Assembly (NCBI GenBank): GCA_025362395.1
Contig: JANYGK010000110.1
Span: 1-64,000, forward strand
DNA: 64,000 bases
Direction of reading: 5' to 3'
DNA from: Bacteroidota bacterium
GTDB taxonomy: Bacteria; Bacteroidota; Bacteroidia; B-17B0; Aurantibacillaceae
Shown: piece by piece, positions 43,834 through 53,058 of the stretch
How positions within the stretch are numbered: the first letter of the stretch is position 1
How the letters are laid out: each line of letters starts with the position of its first letter
Made by a program: the position numbers and the translations under genes
The notes under the pieces: generated by a model
Seen by the model: only the letters and a program-made list of their open reading frames with translations
What the model was told of the DNA's origin: nothing
Database searches by the model: none

Positions 43834-43868
43834 GTTAAAAAGTAGTTTATAAATACACACTTTTTAAC
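43834..43868 (+). terminator. Inverted repeat after the DUF4340 gene, possible weak terminator
   Basis: Perfect 10-base arms GTTAAAAAGT (43834-43843) and ACTTTTTAAC (43859-43868) around a 15-base loop begin 2 bases past the stop. The stem is AT-rich and no U-run follows, so termination would be weak; it could instead be a regulatory site. Confidence 0.3.
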
Positions 43869-43891
43869 CGTTATTCACGAAAGCATATCGT

Positions 43892-43899
43892 TAAATTTG
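43892..43899 (+). promoter_or_regulatory. -7 promoter box for dnaN
   Basis: TAAATTTG matches TAnnTTTG exactly, 80 bases before the dnaN ATG, just after the inverted repeat. It would give dnaN its own transcript with a leader of about 75 bases. No -33 match seen. Confidence 0.38.
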
Positions 43900-43979
43900 G
43901 TAGTTAGTAAATTTTGCGCATGCAATACGCTCTATATTTATTAGCATTTTAATTAATTATAACTCTAAGTAAAAATTAT

Positions 43980-45101
43980 ATGAATTTTGTAGTATCCTCT
44001 TCCACACTTTTAAAACATTTAAAATCTATCAGCGGTGTATTAAATTCAAGCAACACCATTCCTATTTTGGATTGTTTTTTATTTGAATTAAATAATGGAG
44101 AATTAACTTTATATGCCAGTGATATGGAAACTACCATTACGACCAGCATTAAAGTAGATTCTACAGAAAATGGAAATCTTGCCATTCCCGCGAAAACATT
44201 ATTGGAAGCGCTGAGTAATTTACCGGAGCAACCAATCTCTTTTATTATTGATTCAAAAAAATACAGCGCTAAATTAAAAACAGAAACCGGTGACTATACC
44301 TTAACAGGGCATAATGGCGATGAATACCCTAAATTACCTAAAGTAGAAGCTCCTACCTCCGTTATTATTAAAAGTGATGTATTGGGTAATGCTATTAACA
44401 AAACCATTTTTGCCACAGGCAATGATGATTTAAGGCCTGTTATGAGCGGGGTATTTTGCCAGTTCAATGATGAGAATTCTATTTTTGTTGCTACGGATGC
44501 CCATAAGCTTGTGCGTTATACGCGTAACGATGCTAAGGCAGGCGCTTCCGCTGCTTTTATTATGCCTAAAAAACCACTGAACGTACTTAAAAGTTTACTG
44601 GCCGGTATTGATGATGCCGTTAAAGTTGAGTTTAATAAAACAAACGCTTACTTTAGCTTTGGTAATATTAATTTAGTGTGTCGTTTAATAGACGGAAAAT
44701 ATCCTAATTACGAAGCGGTAATCCCAAAACAAAATCCTAATAAATTAACGGTTGACAGAACCTCTTTTTTAGGTGCTATACGCCGTGTAAGTGTATTTGC
44801 AAATAAGGCAACGCATCAAATTCGTTTAAAAATTGTTGGAAGCCGGCTAACTATTTCCGCCGAGGATTTAGATTTTGCTAATGAGGGTCATGAAACATTA
44901 ATGTGTACGTATGTTGGTGAAGATATGGAAATAGGATTTAACTCTAAATTTGTACTGGAAATGCTTACTAATTTAGAAAGCGACGAAGTAACGATTGAAA
45001 TGAGCGCTCCTAACCGTGCAGGAATTATTGTTCCTACACAAAAAGCAAATCCTGCTGAAGATGTATTAATGTTGGTAATGCCTGTAATGCTCAATAATTA
45101 A
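43980..45101 (+). CDS. dnaN: DNA polymerase III sliding clamp (beta subunit)
   Basis: The 373-residue protein has three consecutive clamp domains of about 120 residues. Recognisable segments are MNFVVSSSTLLKHLKSISGV, VFCQFNDENSIFVATDAHKL, ANKATHQIRLKI and the C-terminal hydrophobic pocket end LMLVMPVMLNN. The ring-shaped dimer tethers polymerase III to DNA. It is not next to dnaA here but follows gldF-gldG-DUF4340, an arrangement seen in other Bacteroidota. A strong terminator hairpin follows. Confidence 0.96.
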   Translation: MNFVVSSSTLLKHLKSISGVLNSSNTIPILDCFLFELNNGELTLYASDMETTITTSIKVDSTENGNLAIPAKTLLEALSNLPEQPISFIIDSKKYSAKLKTETGDYTLTGHNGDEYPKLPKVEAPTSVIIKSDVLGNAINKTIFATGNDDLRPVMSGVFCQFNDENSIFVATDAHKLVRYTRNDAKAGASAAFIMPKKPLNVLKSLLAGIDDAVKVEFNKTNAYFSFGNINLVCRLIDGKYPNYEAVIPKQNPNKLTVDRTSFLGAIRRVSVFANKATHQIRLKIVGSRLTISAEDLDFANEGHETLMCTYVGEDMEIGFNSKFVLEMLTNLESDEVTIEMSAPNRAGIIVPTQKANPAEDVLMLVMPVMLNN

Positions 45102-45116
45102 TCAAATTACATATTA

Positions 45117-45154
45117 AAAATAAGGCTTCGCTGAACTTAGCGAAGCCTTATTTT
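45117..45154. terminator. Strong bidirectional terminator between dnaN and the small convergent gene
   Basis: A 16-base perfect stem (45117-45132 with 45139-45154) with a 6-base loop has an A-run at the left and a T-run at the right. It therefore has a GC-rich core (AAGGCTTCGCT) and a U-tract on both strands. It ends dnaN on the plus strand and the small gene at 45153-45347 on the minus strand, whose stop codon lies in its arm. Confidence 0.85.
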
Positions 45155-45347
45155 ATGGCTGATACTTAGAATGGTCGGTTTTACAGGAATCATTTTCCCT
45201 GTTATCATCTTCATCATTATACGTTATATTATAACCATAAATAGCTTTTAATGCGGCTCTTGCCTGACCAACTTCTTTTCCATTTTTTATACATTGGTTT
45301 GCAATGGATTCTAATGCTTCAACGTCTTCCCAATTTATCTTGTCCAT
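45153..45347 (-). CDS. Small acidic protein of unknown function
   Basis: This is a 64-residue protein with a helical first half (NWEDVEALESIANQCIKNGK) and an Asp/Glu/Asn-rich second half. It has no signal peptide or recognised domain. Support for a real gene is the -7 box 25 bases upstream on its strand and the terminator placed exactly at its stop. It does not overlap other genes. Function unknown. Confidence 0.6.
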   Translation of the reverse strand: MDKINWEDVEALESIANQCIKNGKEVGQARAALKAIYGYNITYNDEDDNRENDSCKTDHSKYQP

Positions 45348-45371
45348 GATTTCAAAAATTATTTACCTATA

Positions 45372-45379
45372 CAAAGGTA
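45372..45379 (-). promoter_or_regulatory. -7 promoter box for the small acidic protein gene
   Basis: On the minus strand TACCTTTG matches TAnnTTTG exactly, about 24 bases before the ATG at 45345-45347. No TTG at -33 is visible in the A-rich stretch upstream. Confidence 0.4.
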
Positions 45380-45468
45380 CATCATATAGAAAAAAATAAA
45401 TAAGCATTATTCGTTTTTTAAAACTTCTTAACGTAGCAATTATATTTTATTAAGAAATGCTGTGAAAT

Positions 45469-45504
45469 AAAAAAGGACACTTAATTCCTTAAGCGCCCTT
45501 TTTA
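45469..45504 (-). terminator. Terminator after the PorE-like gene
   Basis: Arms 45469-45482 and 45491-45503 pair without mismatch only when read on the minus strand, using two G-U pairs in an 8-pair GC-containing core plus flanking A-U pairs. A U-run follows. The hairpin begins 16 bases after the stop at 45520. The strand dependence of pairing shows which gene it serves. Confidence 0.7.
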
Positions 45505-45519
45505 ATAAACGGTTACCAA

Positions 45520-47658
45520 TTAATTTACCGCCTTACCCATAAAATTTACTAAAATCAATTCTTCAAGCGTATAGCGTTTTCCGTTAATGAGCGCTGTAAC
45601 CCATGCATCGTTTTGTCCTTTGGCTATAATTTTTTGCCTTGCGGCTTCCGCTTCATTAAGCGTAGTAAATTTAAACTGGGTGAAACGTGTAATACCATCC
45701 GGGTAATTAATTATTTCCGGTTCTCCGAATTCTTTTAAACGGTCGTATTTATAATTTTCAGGGTGTTTATACGCAGCTATCTGCACCTTAAATACAAGGC
45801 CTTCTGCACAGGTTGTGCCGCCCAGCTCCAATAGTTTTTTATAATTTTCGGCAATGTTAAGCGACTTGCCTTTTAATAAGGTAAAATCAGGAGCAATGCC
45901 ACCATTGCAAGGCGTTAAGTTCATTTTTACAGTATCGGGCTTAGCTGTATTCGCATCAAGAATATTATTTAATGTAGCATCATTTTTAAAATCCTCTACA
46001 TTAGTTGATGAACCTAATAAACTGTCTAAAATTGACTTAACCGATTTTTGGGTTTTCTTATTCGCATAACCCGGTGAATACACATAAAAATCTTTTTTTA
46101 TCTCTACAAACTTTTGTAATTTCTCAACATCAATTTCCTCTTCAATAGCCTCATAACCCGGCACGCTTACTATGATACGTATTTTATATCCATTGCCGGG
46201 AGATAATGCCATAAGGTATTTTCCTGTTTTTGCATTAGCATAATAAGGTCCTATCGACTCATTAGTTACTTTTTTATTGACCTCAATTTTTGCCTCTGTC
46301 GGTTTATCATCCGCAAAAACATTTCCTTTTAAAAGTGCCAAAATAGGCTTCTCGCCTAAAATGCCTGGTTCAACGGTGTAAATATCCTGCTTCCCTTTAC
46401 CGCCTGCCCCTCCCCTGTTAGAAGAAAAATAACCCCTGTCGCCCTTTGCATTAATTACATAAAAACGATCGTCTTCTGTAGTATTTAAAGGTATACCCAT
46501 ACTCAAAGGCTCAATCCAATCATTTTCTTCTTTTATAGAATACATAATATCGTAGCCGCCAATACTTTTATGCCCTTCGGAACTAAAAAACAAAGTAATA
46601 CCGTCGGGATGGATAAAAGGCGCGTCTTCATTGTATTGCGTATTAATTTTTGGGCCTAAATTTTTTGCAGGTCCCCAATCGCCATTTACTTTTTCAGATA
46701 TATACAGGTCTCTGCCTCCTAAGCCGCCCGGCCTTTCAGAAGCAAAAAAGAGAAATCTGCCGTCTGATGAAATAGAGCAACTGCCTTCCCATTCGATTGT
46801 ATTTATATTTTTATTTAACTTCACAGGTTTACTCCATTCCGTGCCGTTTAAAGAACTTGTATACAAATCGCCCGCATCATTGTTACTAATAAAGGAAAAT
46901 AATGTTTGCCCGTCCGGAGACAACGCAACCGCCGCATCATTGGCTTTAGTATTTAAGGATGCTATTCCTGTAGGTTCTGACCATATAGAATCATTTACCC
47001 TTGTGCTTATAAAAATATCTTCATGGTAAGAACCTGATTCAGCATCAGGCTTCATTGCATCACTTAATAAGCCGCCGGTACTTTTTTTACCTGAATATGT
47101 AAAAATCATAATGGATTCATCAGCCGAAATAACAGGCACACCTTCCACTTCGGGTGTATTAATGGGTAAACCTATGTTTTTAATATCGGCAATTACCTTG
47201 CGGTTGATCAAATCTTTCCCGTTGTTGCAATTAGCTATCCCAAGCTTTGCATCTTCCATCATTGTTTTATCTTCCTCTTTAATTTTAGTCGATTGCTTCG
47301 CGTTTAAATATTCGTTATAAGAAGCCAGTGCATCATCAAACCGGTAATTAATATGATACGCTTTTCCTAAGTAGTAATTAATTTCAGAAGACTTATCTAT
47401 TTTTTTCAGGTCTTCAAAAATTTCAACGGATCTTGCTTTCTTTTCAGGATAGTTGATGGCTGATACGCCTAATCTGAATTTGTAATCCAAGTTCTTCGGG
47501 TTCTGCGCATACAGCTTGTCGTATGCGTCGTAAGCATCTTTAAAATCTTTATTGTCATAGTAAAATGCAGCATCTTCTTTCAACTCCCTGACTTGCGAAT
47601 ATGTATAGCCCGAAACAAGAAATACGATAAAAAATAATAAAAATTTTAATTTTTGCAT
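45520..47658 (-). CDS. PorE-like protein: TPR, PD40 beta-propeller, carboxypeptidase-like domain, SPOR-like tail
   Basis: The protein of about 712 residues has a signal peptide (MQKLKFLLFFIVFLVSGYTYSQ). TPR repeats (about 25-150) are followed by PD40/WD40-like units (about 170-430: SADESIMIF, SPDGQTLFS, SSDGRFLFFASERPGGLGGRDLY, GYFSSNRGG) and a carboxypeptidase-regulatory-like domain (about 440-530). The first three match PorE of the T9SS, which ends in an OmpA peptidoglycan-binding domain. Here the tail (about 620-712: VFKVQIAAYKH, then GITRFTQFKFTTLNEAEAARQK and DAWV) looks like a SPOR domain, which also binds peptidoglycan. ATG at 47656-47658 is preferred to a TTG three codons earlier. Likely anchors an envelope complex to the wall. 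Confidence 0.8.
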   Translation of the reverse strand: MQKLKFLLFFIVFLVSGYTYSQVRELKEDAAFYYDNKDFKDAYDAYDKLYAQNPKNLDYKFRLGVSAINYPEKKARSVEIFEDLKKIDKSSEINYYLGKAYHINYRFDDALASYNEYLNAKQSTKIKEEDKTMMEDAKLGIANCNNGKDLINRKVIADIKNIGLPINTPEVEGVPVISADESIMIFTYSGKKSTGGLLSDAMKPDAESGSYHEDIFISTRVNDSIWSEPTGIASLNTKANDAAVALSPDGQTLFSFISNNDAGDLYTSSLNGTEWSKPVKLNKNINTIEWEGSCSISSDGRFLFFASERPGGLGGRDLYISEKVNGDWGPAKNLGPKINTQYNEDAPFIHPDGITLFFSSEGHKSIGGYDIMYSIKEENDWIEPLSMGIPLNTTEDDRFYVINAKGDRGYFSSNRGGAGGKGKQDIYTVEPGILGEKPILALLKGNVFADDKPTEAKIEVNKKVTNESIGPYYANAKTGKYLMALSPGNGYKIRIIVSVPGYEAIEEEIDVEKLQKFVEIKKDFYVYSPGYANKKTQKSVKSILDSLLGSSTNVEDFKNDATLNNILDANTAKPDTVKMNLTPCNGGIAPDFTLLKGKSLNIAENYKKLLELGGTTCAEGLVFKVQIAAYKHPENYKYDRLKEFGEPEIINYPDGITRFTQFKFTTLNEAEAARQKIIAKGQNDAWVTALINGKRYTLEELILVNFMGKAVN

Positions 47659-47774
47659 ATTGATCAATTTATCAATTCAAAAAATGAATTGGGTGTATTA
47701 ATCAAATTTGATACTTTTATACGCATTTTTACAAGAAAACGTAAATGATTATGAACACACAAGGGTTAAAAGCA

Positions 47775-47808
47775 AAAAAGATCCGGATTATCTTATCCGG
47801 ATCTTTTT
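47775..47808 (-). terminator. Terminator after the OmpH gene pair
   Basis: A perfect 14-base stem (47775-47788 with 47795-47808), core GATCCGGAT, with a 6-base loop and T/A runs at both outer ends, lies 21 bases after the stop of the OmpH-family gene at 47829. It can also stop plus-strand transcripts, but no plus-strand gene is near. Confidence 0.8.
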
Positions 47809-47828
47809 AATTTAATGATAGCAGGTGA

Positions 47829-48434
47829 TTATTTTATACCCGCGGGTTTAGTGCCCGGTGCTTTTGGTGTTGTACTTCCGGGTGTTTTAGTAGTACCTCC
47901 GGTTGAACCGGGTATAACGGCTGCAGGCATTGTTTCCAGTTTTTTCTTTACCAGGATTAAAATATCATCTCCCGGTTCAGTATATAAAATGTTTCCTGAA
48001 CTTGTATCCAATACATATTTATAGCTGTTTTCTTTTGCAACTGCTTCAATCGCTTTTTTAGCTTTATCATAAATAGGTTTAGATAATTCTCCGTATTTAC
48101 GTTGGTAGTCGGTTTGTGCCTGAGCTTTAAAATCTTCAATGCGTTTATTCAGGTCTTGTAATTCTCCTTCTTTAGCATTTTTTACAATTGGAGAATATTT
48201 ATCCTGATTATCCATATAATCTTTATACTTAGCCTGTAATTCAGTTTCCATTGTGGCCACTTGAGTTTCCAATTCTTTCAAATATTTTTGTGCAACATCC
48301 TGTGCGGTTTTGCTTTCAGGCATCGTTGTTATTAAAGAATCTAAACTGATGTGCGCAATTTTTTGAGCCTGTACAAAGGTTACAGATCCTAATGTTAAAG
48401 CAACTATTGCAATTGATTTTACTAAGTTTTTCAT
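47829..48434 (-). CDS. OmpH/Skp-family periplasmic chaperone (second copy)
   Basis: The 201-residue protein has a signal peptide (cleavage after VQAQ), the Skp start motif KIAHISLDSLI, a long helical hairpin (about 40-130) and the closing motif YKYVLDTSSGNILYTEPGDDI. A Gly/Thr/Pro-rich tail (about 172-201) is unusual for the family. Skp holds unfolded outer-membrane proteins in the periplasm on the way to BamA. It follows another OmpH gene by 49 bases. Confidence 0.9.
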   Translation of the reverse strand: MKNLVKSIAIVALTLGSVTFVQAQKIAHISLDSLITTMPESKTAQDVAQKYLKELETQVATMETELQAKYKDYMDNQDKYSPIVKNAKEGELQDLNKRIEDFKAQAQTDYQRKYGELSKPIYDKAKKAIEAVAKENSYKYVLDTSSGNILYTEPGDDILILVKKKLETMPAAVIPGSTGGTTKTPGSTTPKAPGTKPAGIK

Positions 48435-48483
48435 TTTTTTGTTGTTTGTATTTATATGTTATTGGTTATTGAAGTTATATTAA

Positions 48484-49002
48484 CTATTTTTTATTATATC
48501 CCATAAAGGTAAGTACATCTTCGCTTTTATCATACTTACTGTTTGAATAAAGTAAAGAAACCTGACCTGCTTTATCAAAAATAAATGCTAAACCTCCTCT
48601 TTCCGCTACTTGTTTAACGGCACTGTATACTTTATCCTGTATAGGTTTTACAAGCTCCATGCGTTTTTTAAATAATTCTCCGTCCACGCCAAAACGTGAT
48701 TTTTGAAGTTCTTTTACTTCTTTCTCTTTATTGATAATTTCATTCTCCCGTTTCTTCTTCATATCGTCTGTTAATAGTACAGACTCTGCCTGGTAAATTT
48801 TATAAAGCTTATCGATCTCTCCGTATTTAACTTCAATTTCTTTTTGCCAGTCAACCGATGTTTTATCAATTTCAGCCTGTGCCGCTTTATATTCAGGAAT
48901 GTGTGATAAAATGTAATCACTGTCTACAAAGCCTATTTTTTGCGCTAAAGAAAAGGTAACTGTCGTTAAGATTACGATGATGGTTAAAACTGCTTTTTTC
49001 AT
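48484..49002 (-). CDS. OmpH/Skp-family periplasmic chaperone (first copy)
   Basis: The 172-residue protein has a signal peptide (cleavage after SLAQ) and the motif KIGFVDSDYILSHIPEYK. Charged coiled helices (about 40-115) form the Skp 'tentacles', and the end is LAFIFDKAGQVSLLYS. It lies downstream of bamA and upstream of the paralogue at 47829-48434, the normal Bacteroidota order. Confidence 0.92.
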   Translation of the reverse strand: MKKAVLTIIVILTTVTFSLAQKIGFVDSDYILSHIPEYKAAQAEIDKTSVDWQKEIEVKYGEIDKLYKIYQAESVLLTDDMKKKRENEIINKEKEVKELQKSRFGVDGELFKKRMELVKPIQDKVYSAVKQVAERGGLAFIFDKAGQVSLLYSNSKYDKSEDVLTFMGYNKK

Positions 49003-49085
49003 GTGTATGATATTATTTAGTGTTTTTATATTTAATCATAACGTGTGCCAATTTACACATATTTTATTTATTTACGATTTTTAGT

Positions 49086-51662
49086 TTAAAGCTCTCCTAA
49101 CTGCGCACCCAGTGTAAAGTGGAACTGGCCTTTACCATTTCCTGAACTCGGATTACCCGGTATATTATCAAAGCCCCACCCATAATCCAAGCCCAATAAA
49201 CCAAACATAGGCAGAAATACGCGTAACCCAAATCCGGCACTTCGTTTAACCTGGAACGGATTAAAATCTTTATATTTTGCCCATGTATTACCTGCTTCGG
49301 CAAACCCCAAAATAAATATGGTTGCCTGCGGGTTCAATGATATGGGATAACGCAATTCCATAGTATACCTTGCACATACAGGATCTCCGTTGATACTTGA
49401 TACAGAGTTATCTGTGTAACCTCTTAAACCGATGATTTCACGGGCCACAAAATTTTGATACCCGCTTAATCCGCTTCCTCCCATGTAATACCTTTCAAAC
49501 GGGGAAATACCTACTTTGCGATTGTATTGCCCTAAAATACCGTAGCCTATTTTTGTACGCAACACCAAATTACGCGCTTCTTTTCCTTCGCCTTTAGGCC
49601 TGTAATTGGTTAACTGGGTAAACCATTCCGCAGTAAATTTATATTTCTGATATTCAATAAATTTAAACCGTTGTGCATCGGTTGCTGTGGCGTAATTTTT
49701 ACCGTTAAATAAGGAGTATGGAGGTGTAAATTGTGCCAAGAAAGAAAAGTTAGATCCATTTTTAGGAAAAGTAGGCGCATCTATACTATTACGGGTTATA
49801 TTAATTCTTCCGTTAAAATCATTTGAATAGCCTTGGCCAAAAGTAAATACACCGTAATATTTATTTAATTCATAATAATTATAGCTCAGTTCGGTAAACA
49901 GTGAAAAGAAATCATCCGGTTTCTTTAGCCGCTTACCAAAGCCTACAGAGGCTCCCGTAATAGATAATGTACTGCGGTTAGGATTTAAGATTCTATTGCC
50001 TTCCGAATCTTTTGTATATTTTTTTTCACCTGTTTGGTTAAAAACAGAGTGAAAAACAGAAGTTGTTAATGAGTTAGGTTTTTTACCGCCTAACCATGGT
50101 TCTGTAAATGAAAGGTTGTATGATTGATAATACACACCGTTAGTTTGTGCCCTTATGCTGAATTTTTGTCCGTCGCCTGTCGGCAAAGGGCTCCAAGAGG
50201 AAGGCTTGAAAATATTTCGCATTGAGAAGTTGTTGAATGTAAGACCCAACGTACCTACTACACGGCCACCGCCCCAACCGCCCGAAAGCTCCACTTGGTC
50301 AGATGGTTTTTCTTCTACCCTGTATTCAATATCTACTGTACCGTCTGCGGGATTAGGTGTTGGGGTAACGCCCAACTTTTCAGGATCGAAATAGCCTAAC
50401 TGGCTAAGCTCTCGCTGCGTCCTTATAATATCAGACCGGCGGAATAATTGGCCGGGCCTTGTTCTGATTTCCCTGTAAATAACATGATCGTTTGTTTTGG
50501 CATTACCTAATACCGTTACTTTATTAATGGTTGCCTGTTTGCCTTCGTACATGTGTATTTCAAGGTCAATGGTATCGCTGTGTACATTTACTTCCTGCGG
50601 TGTTACATTAAAAAATAAATAGCCGTCGTCCATATAAAGCGAAGAAATATCATACCCGTTAGGGTTCATAAATAATTTCTGTTCTAATAAACTCTGATCG
50701 AAAATATCGCCTTTTTTAATATTTAAAATAGTGTCTAACTGCCCGCTCCTGTACTTAGAGTTCCCTAACCATTTTATATCGCCGAAATAGTACCTGTTTC
50801 CTTCTTCAATATATACATCAATATTTACACGGTTTTTCTTCACAAAATAAGCTGTGTCTTTTCTTATACGCGCATCCCGATACCCTTTACTGTTGTATTT
50901 TGCTAATACGCTCGGGAGATCTTTTTCTAAATTTTCCTCTAGATATTTGCCTGAGTTAAACGGGTTGTATAAACGAAAAGGTTTACTATCCTTCATTTTA
51001 CGTCTTAACTGCCAACTTTTAACAATAGTATTTCCATGAAAAGTAAGATTTTGGATCCTTACTTTTTTTCCTTTTTTTACATTGATATAAACCGTTACGT
51101 GAGGTGTTTTTGAAGTTTTGTCGGGCTCTGTCGTAATTGTAACTACCGTATTGTAAAACCCTTTATTTACATAAAAATCTTTTACAATATTTTTTATGTA
51201 ACCCAATGTATAATCTGTTACTACTTTTTCTCTTACCAACCTGATTTTTGCCCTGATATCATCGGCATCATTTTTTTTAACGCTGCCGGTAAATGAGAAC
51301 TTGGATAAACGTGGTTTTTCAACCACCACTACTTTTAAAAACGCGTCTTTGCCGATTGTTTTTACTAAATAAATTTTAATGTTTTCAAAAAGACTTTGCT
51401 TCCATAAGCTTTTAATGGCTTCCGAAATTTTATCGCCCGGTATTTGAATTTTATCACCGGCGGTTAAACCCGTTAATAAACGTACAATATTTTTATCGGT
51501 ATATTGTGAACACTCCACTTCAATAGGTGCCAATATATATTCTTTCGGCTTTGCCCAATCAAGAGAGTCTGCCTTACTGCTTGATTCCAGCAATATCTGT
51601 GAAAAACTGACATGACTCAGAACCAACAAAAAACATAAAATGGGGAGCTTAATAAATTTCAT
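49086..51662 (-). CDS. bamA: Outer membrane protein assembly factor BamA (Omp85)
   Basis: The 858-residue protein has a signal peptide (cleavage near SFSQ), five POTRA domains (about 40-450; for example YFGDIKWLGNSKYRSGQLD and INKVTVLGNAKTNDHVIYREIRTRPG) and a C-terminal 16-strand barrel (about 455-858). The conserved FRIGGxxxxRGY-like loop is seen as YMGGSGLSGYQNF with GLRGY. It inserts beta-barrel proteins in the outer membrane. The start is directly behind the uppS stop (no gap), so they share a transcript. Confidence 0.95.
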   Translation of the reverse strand: MKFIKLPILCFLLVLSHVSFSQILLESSSKADSLDWAKPKEYILAPIEVECSQYTDKNIVRLLTGLTAGDKIQIPGDKISEAIKSLWKQSLFENIKIYLVKTIGKDAFLKVVVVEKPRLSKFSFTGSVKKNDADDIRAKIRLVREKVVTDYTLGYIKNIVKDFYVNKGFYNTVVTITTEPDKTSKTPHVTVYINVKKGKKVRIQNLTFHGNTIVKSWQLRRKMKDSKPFRLYNPFNSGKYLEENLEKDLPSVLAKYNSKGYRDARIRKDTAYFVKKNRVNIDVYIEEGNRYYFGDIKWLGNSKYRSGQLDTILNIKKGDIFDQSLLEQKLFMNPNGYDISSLYMDDGYLFFNVTPQEVNVHSDTIDLEIHMYEGKQATINKVTVLGNAKTNDHVIYREIRTRPGQLFRRSDIIRTQRELSQLGYFDPEKLGVTPTPNPADGTVDIEYRVEEKPSDQVELSGGWGGGRVVGTLGLTFNNFSMRNIFKPSSWSPLPTGDGQKFSIRAQTNGVYYQSYNLSFTEPWLGGKKPNSLTTSVFHSVFNQTGEKKYTKDSEGNRILNPNRSTLSITGASVGFGKRLKKPDDFFSLFTELSYNYYELNKYYGVFTFGQGYSNDFNGRINITRNSIDAPTFPKNGSNFSFLAQFTPPYSLFNGKNYATATDAQRFKFIEYQKYKFTAEWFTQLTNYRPKGEGKEARNLVLRTKIGYGILGQYNRKVGISPFERYYMGGSGLSGYQNFVAREIIGLRGYTDNSVSSINGDPVCARYTMELRYPISLNPQATIFILGFAEAGNTWAKYKDFNPFQVKRSAGFGLRVFLPMFGLLGLDYGWGFDNIPGNPSSGNGKGQFHFTLGAQLGEL

Positions 51663-52412
51663 TTATTTTGGTTGAGTTAATTGCTCGCTTGTTTTGCCGA
51701 AGCGCCTTTCACGATTTTGGTAGTTTAATATAGCCGTAAACAAGTCATCTTTTCTAAACTCGGGCCATAGTTTTTCAGTGAAATAAAACTCTGCATAGGC
51801 CAATTGCCATAACAAAAAATTACTGATGCGATGCTCTCCGCTGGTGCGAATCATCAATTCAGGATCAGGAATACCTTTAGTACATAATTCGTTTTCAATT
51901 AATTTTTCTGAAATATCTTTCACTGCAAGTGTTCCGTTCTTTACATTTTCCGCAATATGTTTTACGGCTTCCGTTAATTCCCACTTTGCAGAATAGCTTA
52001 ATGCCAATATTAATTTTAATCCTGTATTTTTAGAGGTCATTTCAATAGACTCGTTCAGCTCCTGTAAACACGCGGGAGGGAGGCTGTTTAAATTTCCGAT
52101 GGCCTGCAATGATACATTTTTTTTATTAAGCTGAGGCGTTTCCATACTTATTGTAGAAACCAGTAATTCCATTAAGGCATCTACTTCTTCCTTAGGCCTG
52201 TTCCAATTTTCGGTACTAAAAGCATACAATGTAATATACTTTACTCCGGCTTCGCCGGCGCCTTCTACTACATCTCTTACCGAATTAACCCCTTCATAAT
52301 GGCCAAATATGCGGTTTTCACCCTGCTGCTTTGCCCAACGCCCGTTTCCGTCCATTATAATGGCAATATGCTGCGGCACATTTTGCTTATCTATCAGTTG
52401 TAGTTGGCTCAT
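51663..52412 (-). CDS. uppS: Isoprenyl transferase (undecaprenyl diphosphate synthase)
   Basis: The 249-residue cis-prenyltransferase has HIAIIMDGNGRWAKQ (catalytic Asp21), YAFSTENWNRP, and the C-terminal PELMIRTSGEHRISNFLLWQLAYAEF. It makes the C55 lipid carrier for peptidoglycan and O-antigen. First of the uppS-bamA-ompH-ompH run, with which it is found in many Bacteroidota. Confidence 0.96.
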   Translation of the reverse strand: MSQLQLIDKQNVPQHIAIIMDGNGRWAKQQGENRIFGHYEGVNSVRDVVEGAGEAGVKYITLYAFSTENWNRPKEEVDALMELLVSTISMETPQLNKKNVSLQAIGNLNSLPPACLQELNESIEMTSKNTGLKLILALSYSAKWELTEAVKHIAENVKNGTLAVKDISEKLIENELCTKGIPDPELMIRTSGEHRISNFLLWQLAYAEFYFTEKLWPEFRKDDLFTAILNYQNRERRFGKTSEQLTQPK

Positions 52413-52557
52413 TTTATAAAGAACGACGAATTTACACTTTTAGCCGAAATACTACAAATTATAGGGTCATTTCCTCTTAAATAGTGTTAATAGAATGGCG
52501 TCTTCGGTTAAATTAACAAAATGGTGTAACGTGGAATTTTTGATTTTAGTATGCAGT

Positions 52558-53046
52558 CTATTTTTTATAGATCAAAGCTACTGCATACGCATTTACACCT
52601 TCCCCTTTGCCAACATAGCCAAGGCCTTCGTTAGTAGTTGCTTTTATAGAAATATCGTTTGTCCCGATCTTCATTATTGGTGCCAATATGTTTTGCATGG
52701 CTTCAATATGAGGATTAACTTTTGGCGCTTCAAGGCTTAAAGTAGCATCAACATTACCAATTCCGTAACCATTTTTATCTAACAACTCAACCACTTCTTT
52801 TAAAAGCAATTTACTGTCGGCTCCTTTATATTTAGGGTTTGTATTGGGAAAGTGATACCCGATGTCTCTGAGGTTCGAAGCCCCAAGCAGCGCATCACAT
52901 ATAGCATGCAGCAAAACATCGGCATCACTGTGACCAACACACCCTTTATCAAATTCTAATTTAATTCCGCCCAACCATAGCTCTCTGCCTTCACCTAAGG
53001 GATGCACATCGTAACCAAACCCGACTCTTATATTTATGTTGCTCAT
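52558..53046 (-). CDS. ispF: 2-C-methyl-D-erythritol 2,4-cyclodiphosphate synthase
   Basis: The 162-residue enzyme has the N-terminal GFGYDVHPL (metal ligands Asp and His), GHSDADVLLHAICDALLGA and the C-terminal ATTNEGLGYVGKGEGVNAYA. It closes the cyclic diphosphate in the MEP isoprenoid route in the cytoplasm. Isoprenoid precursors feed uppS (next downstream) and the polyprenyl synthase at 32402-33376. It lies 12 bases after the unknown gene at 53059. Confidence 0.96.
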   Translation of the reverse strand: MSNINIRVGFGYDVHPLGEGRELWLGGIKLEFDKGCVGHSDADVLLHAICDALLGASNLRDIGYHFPNTNPKYKGADSKLLLKEVVELLDKNGYGIGNVDATLSLEAPKVNPHIEAMQNILAPIMKIGTNDISIKATTNEGLGYVGKGEGVNAYAVALIYKK

Positions 53047-53058
53047 TACATTTTATAA

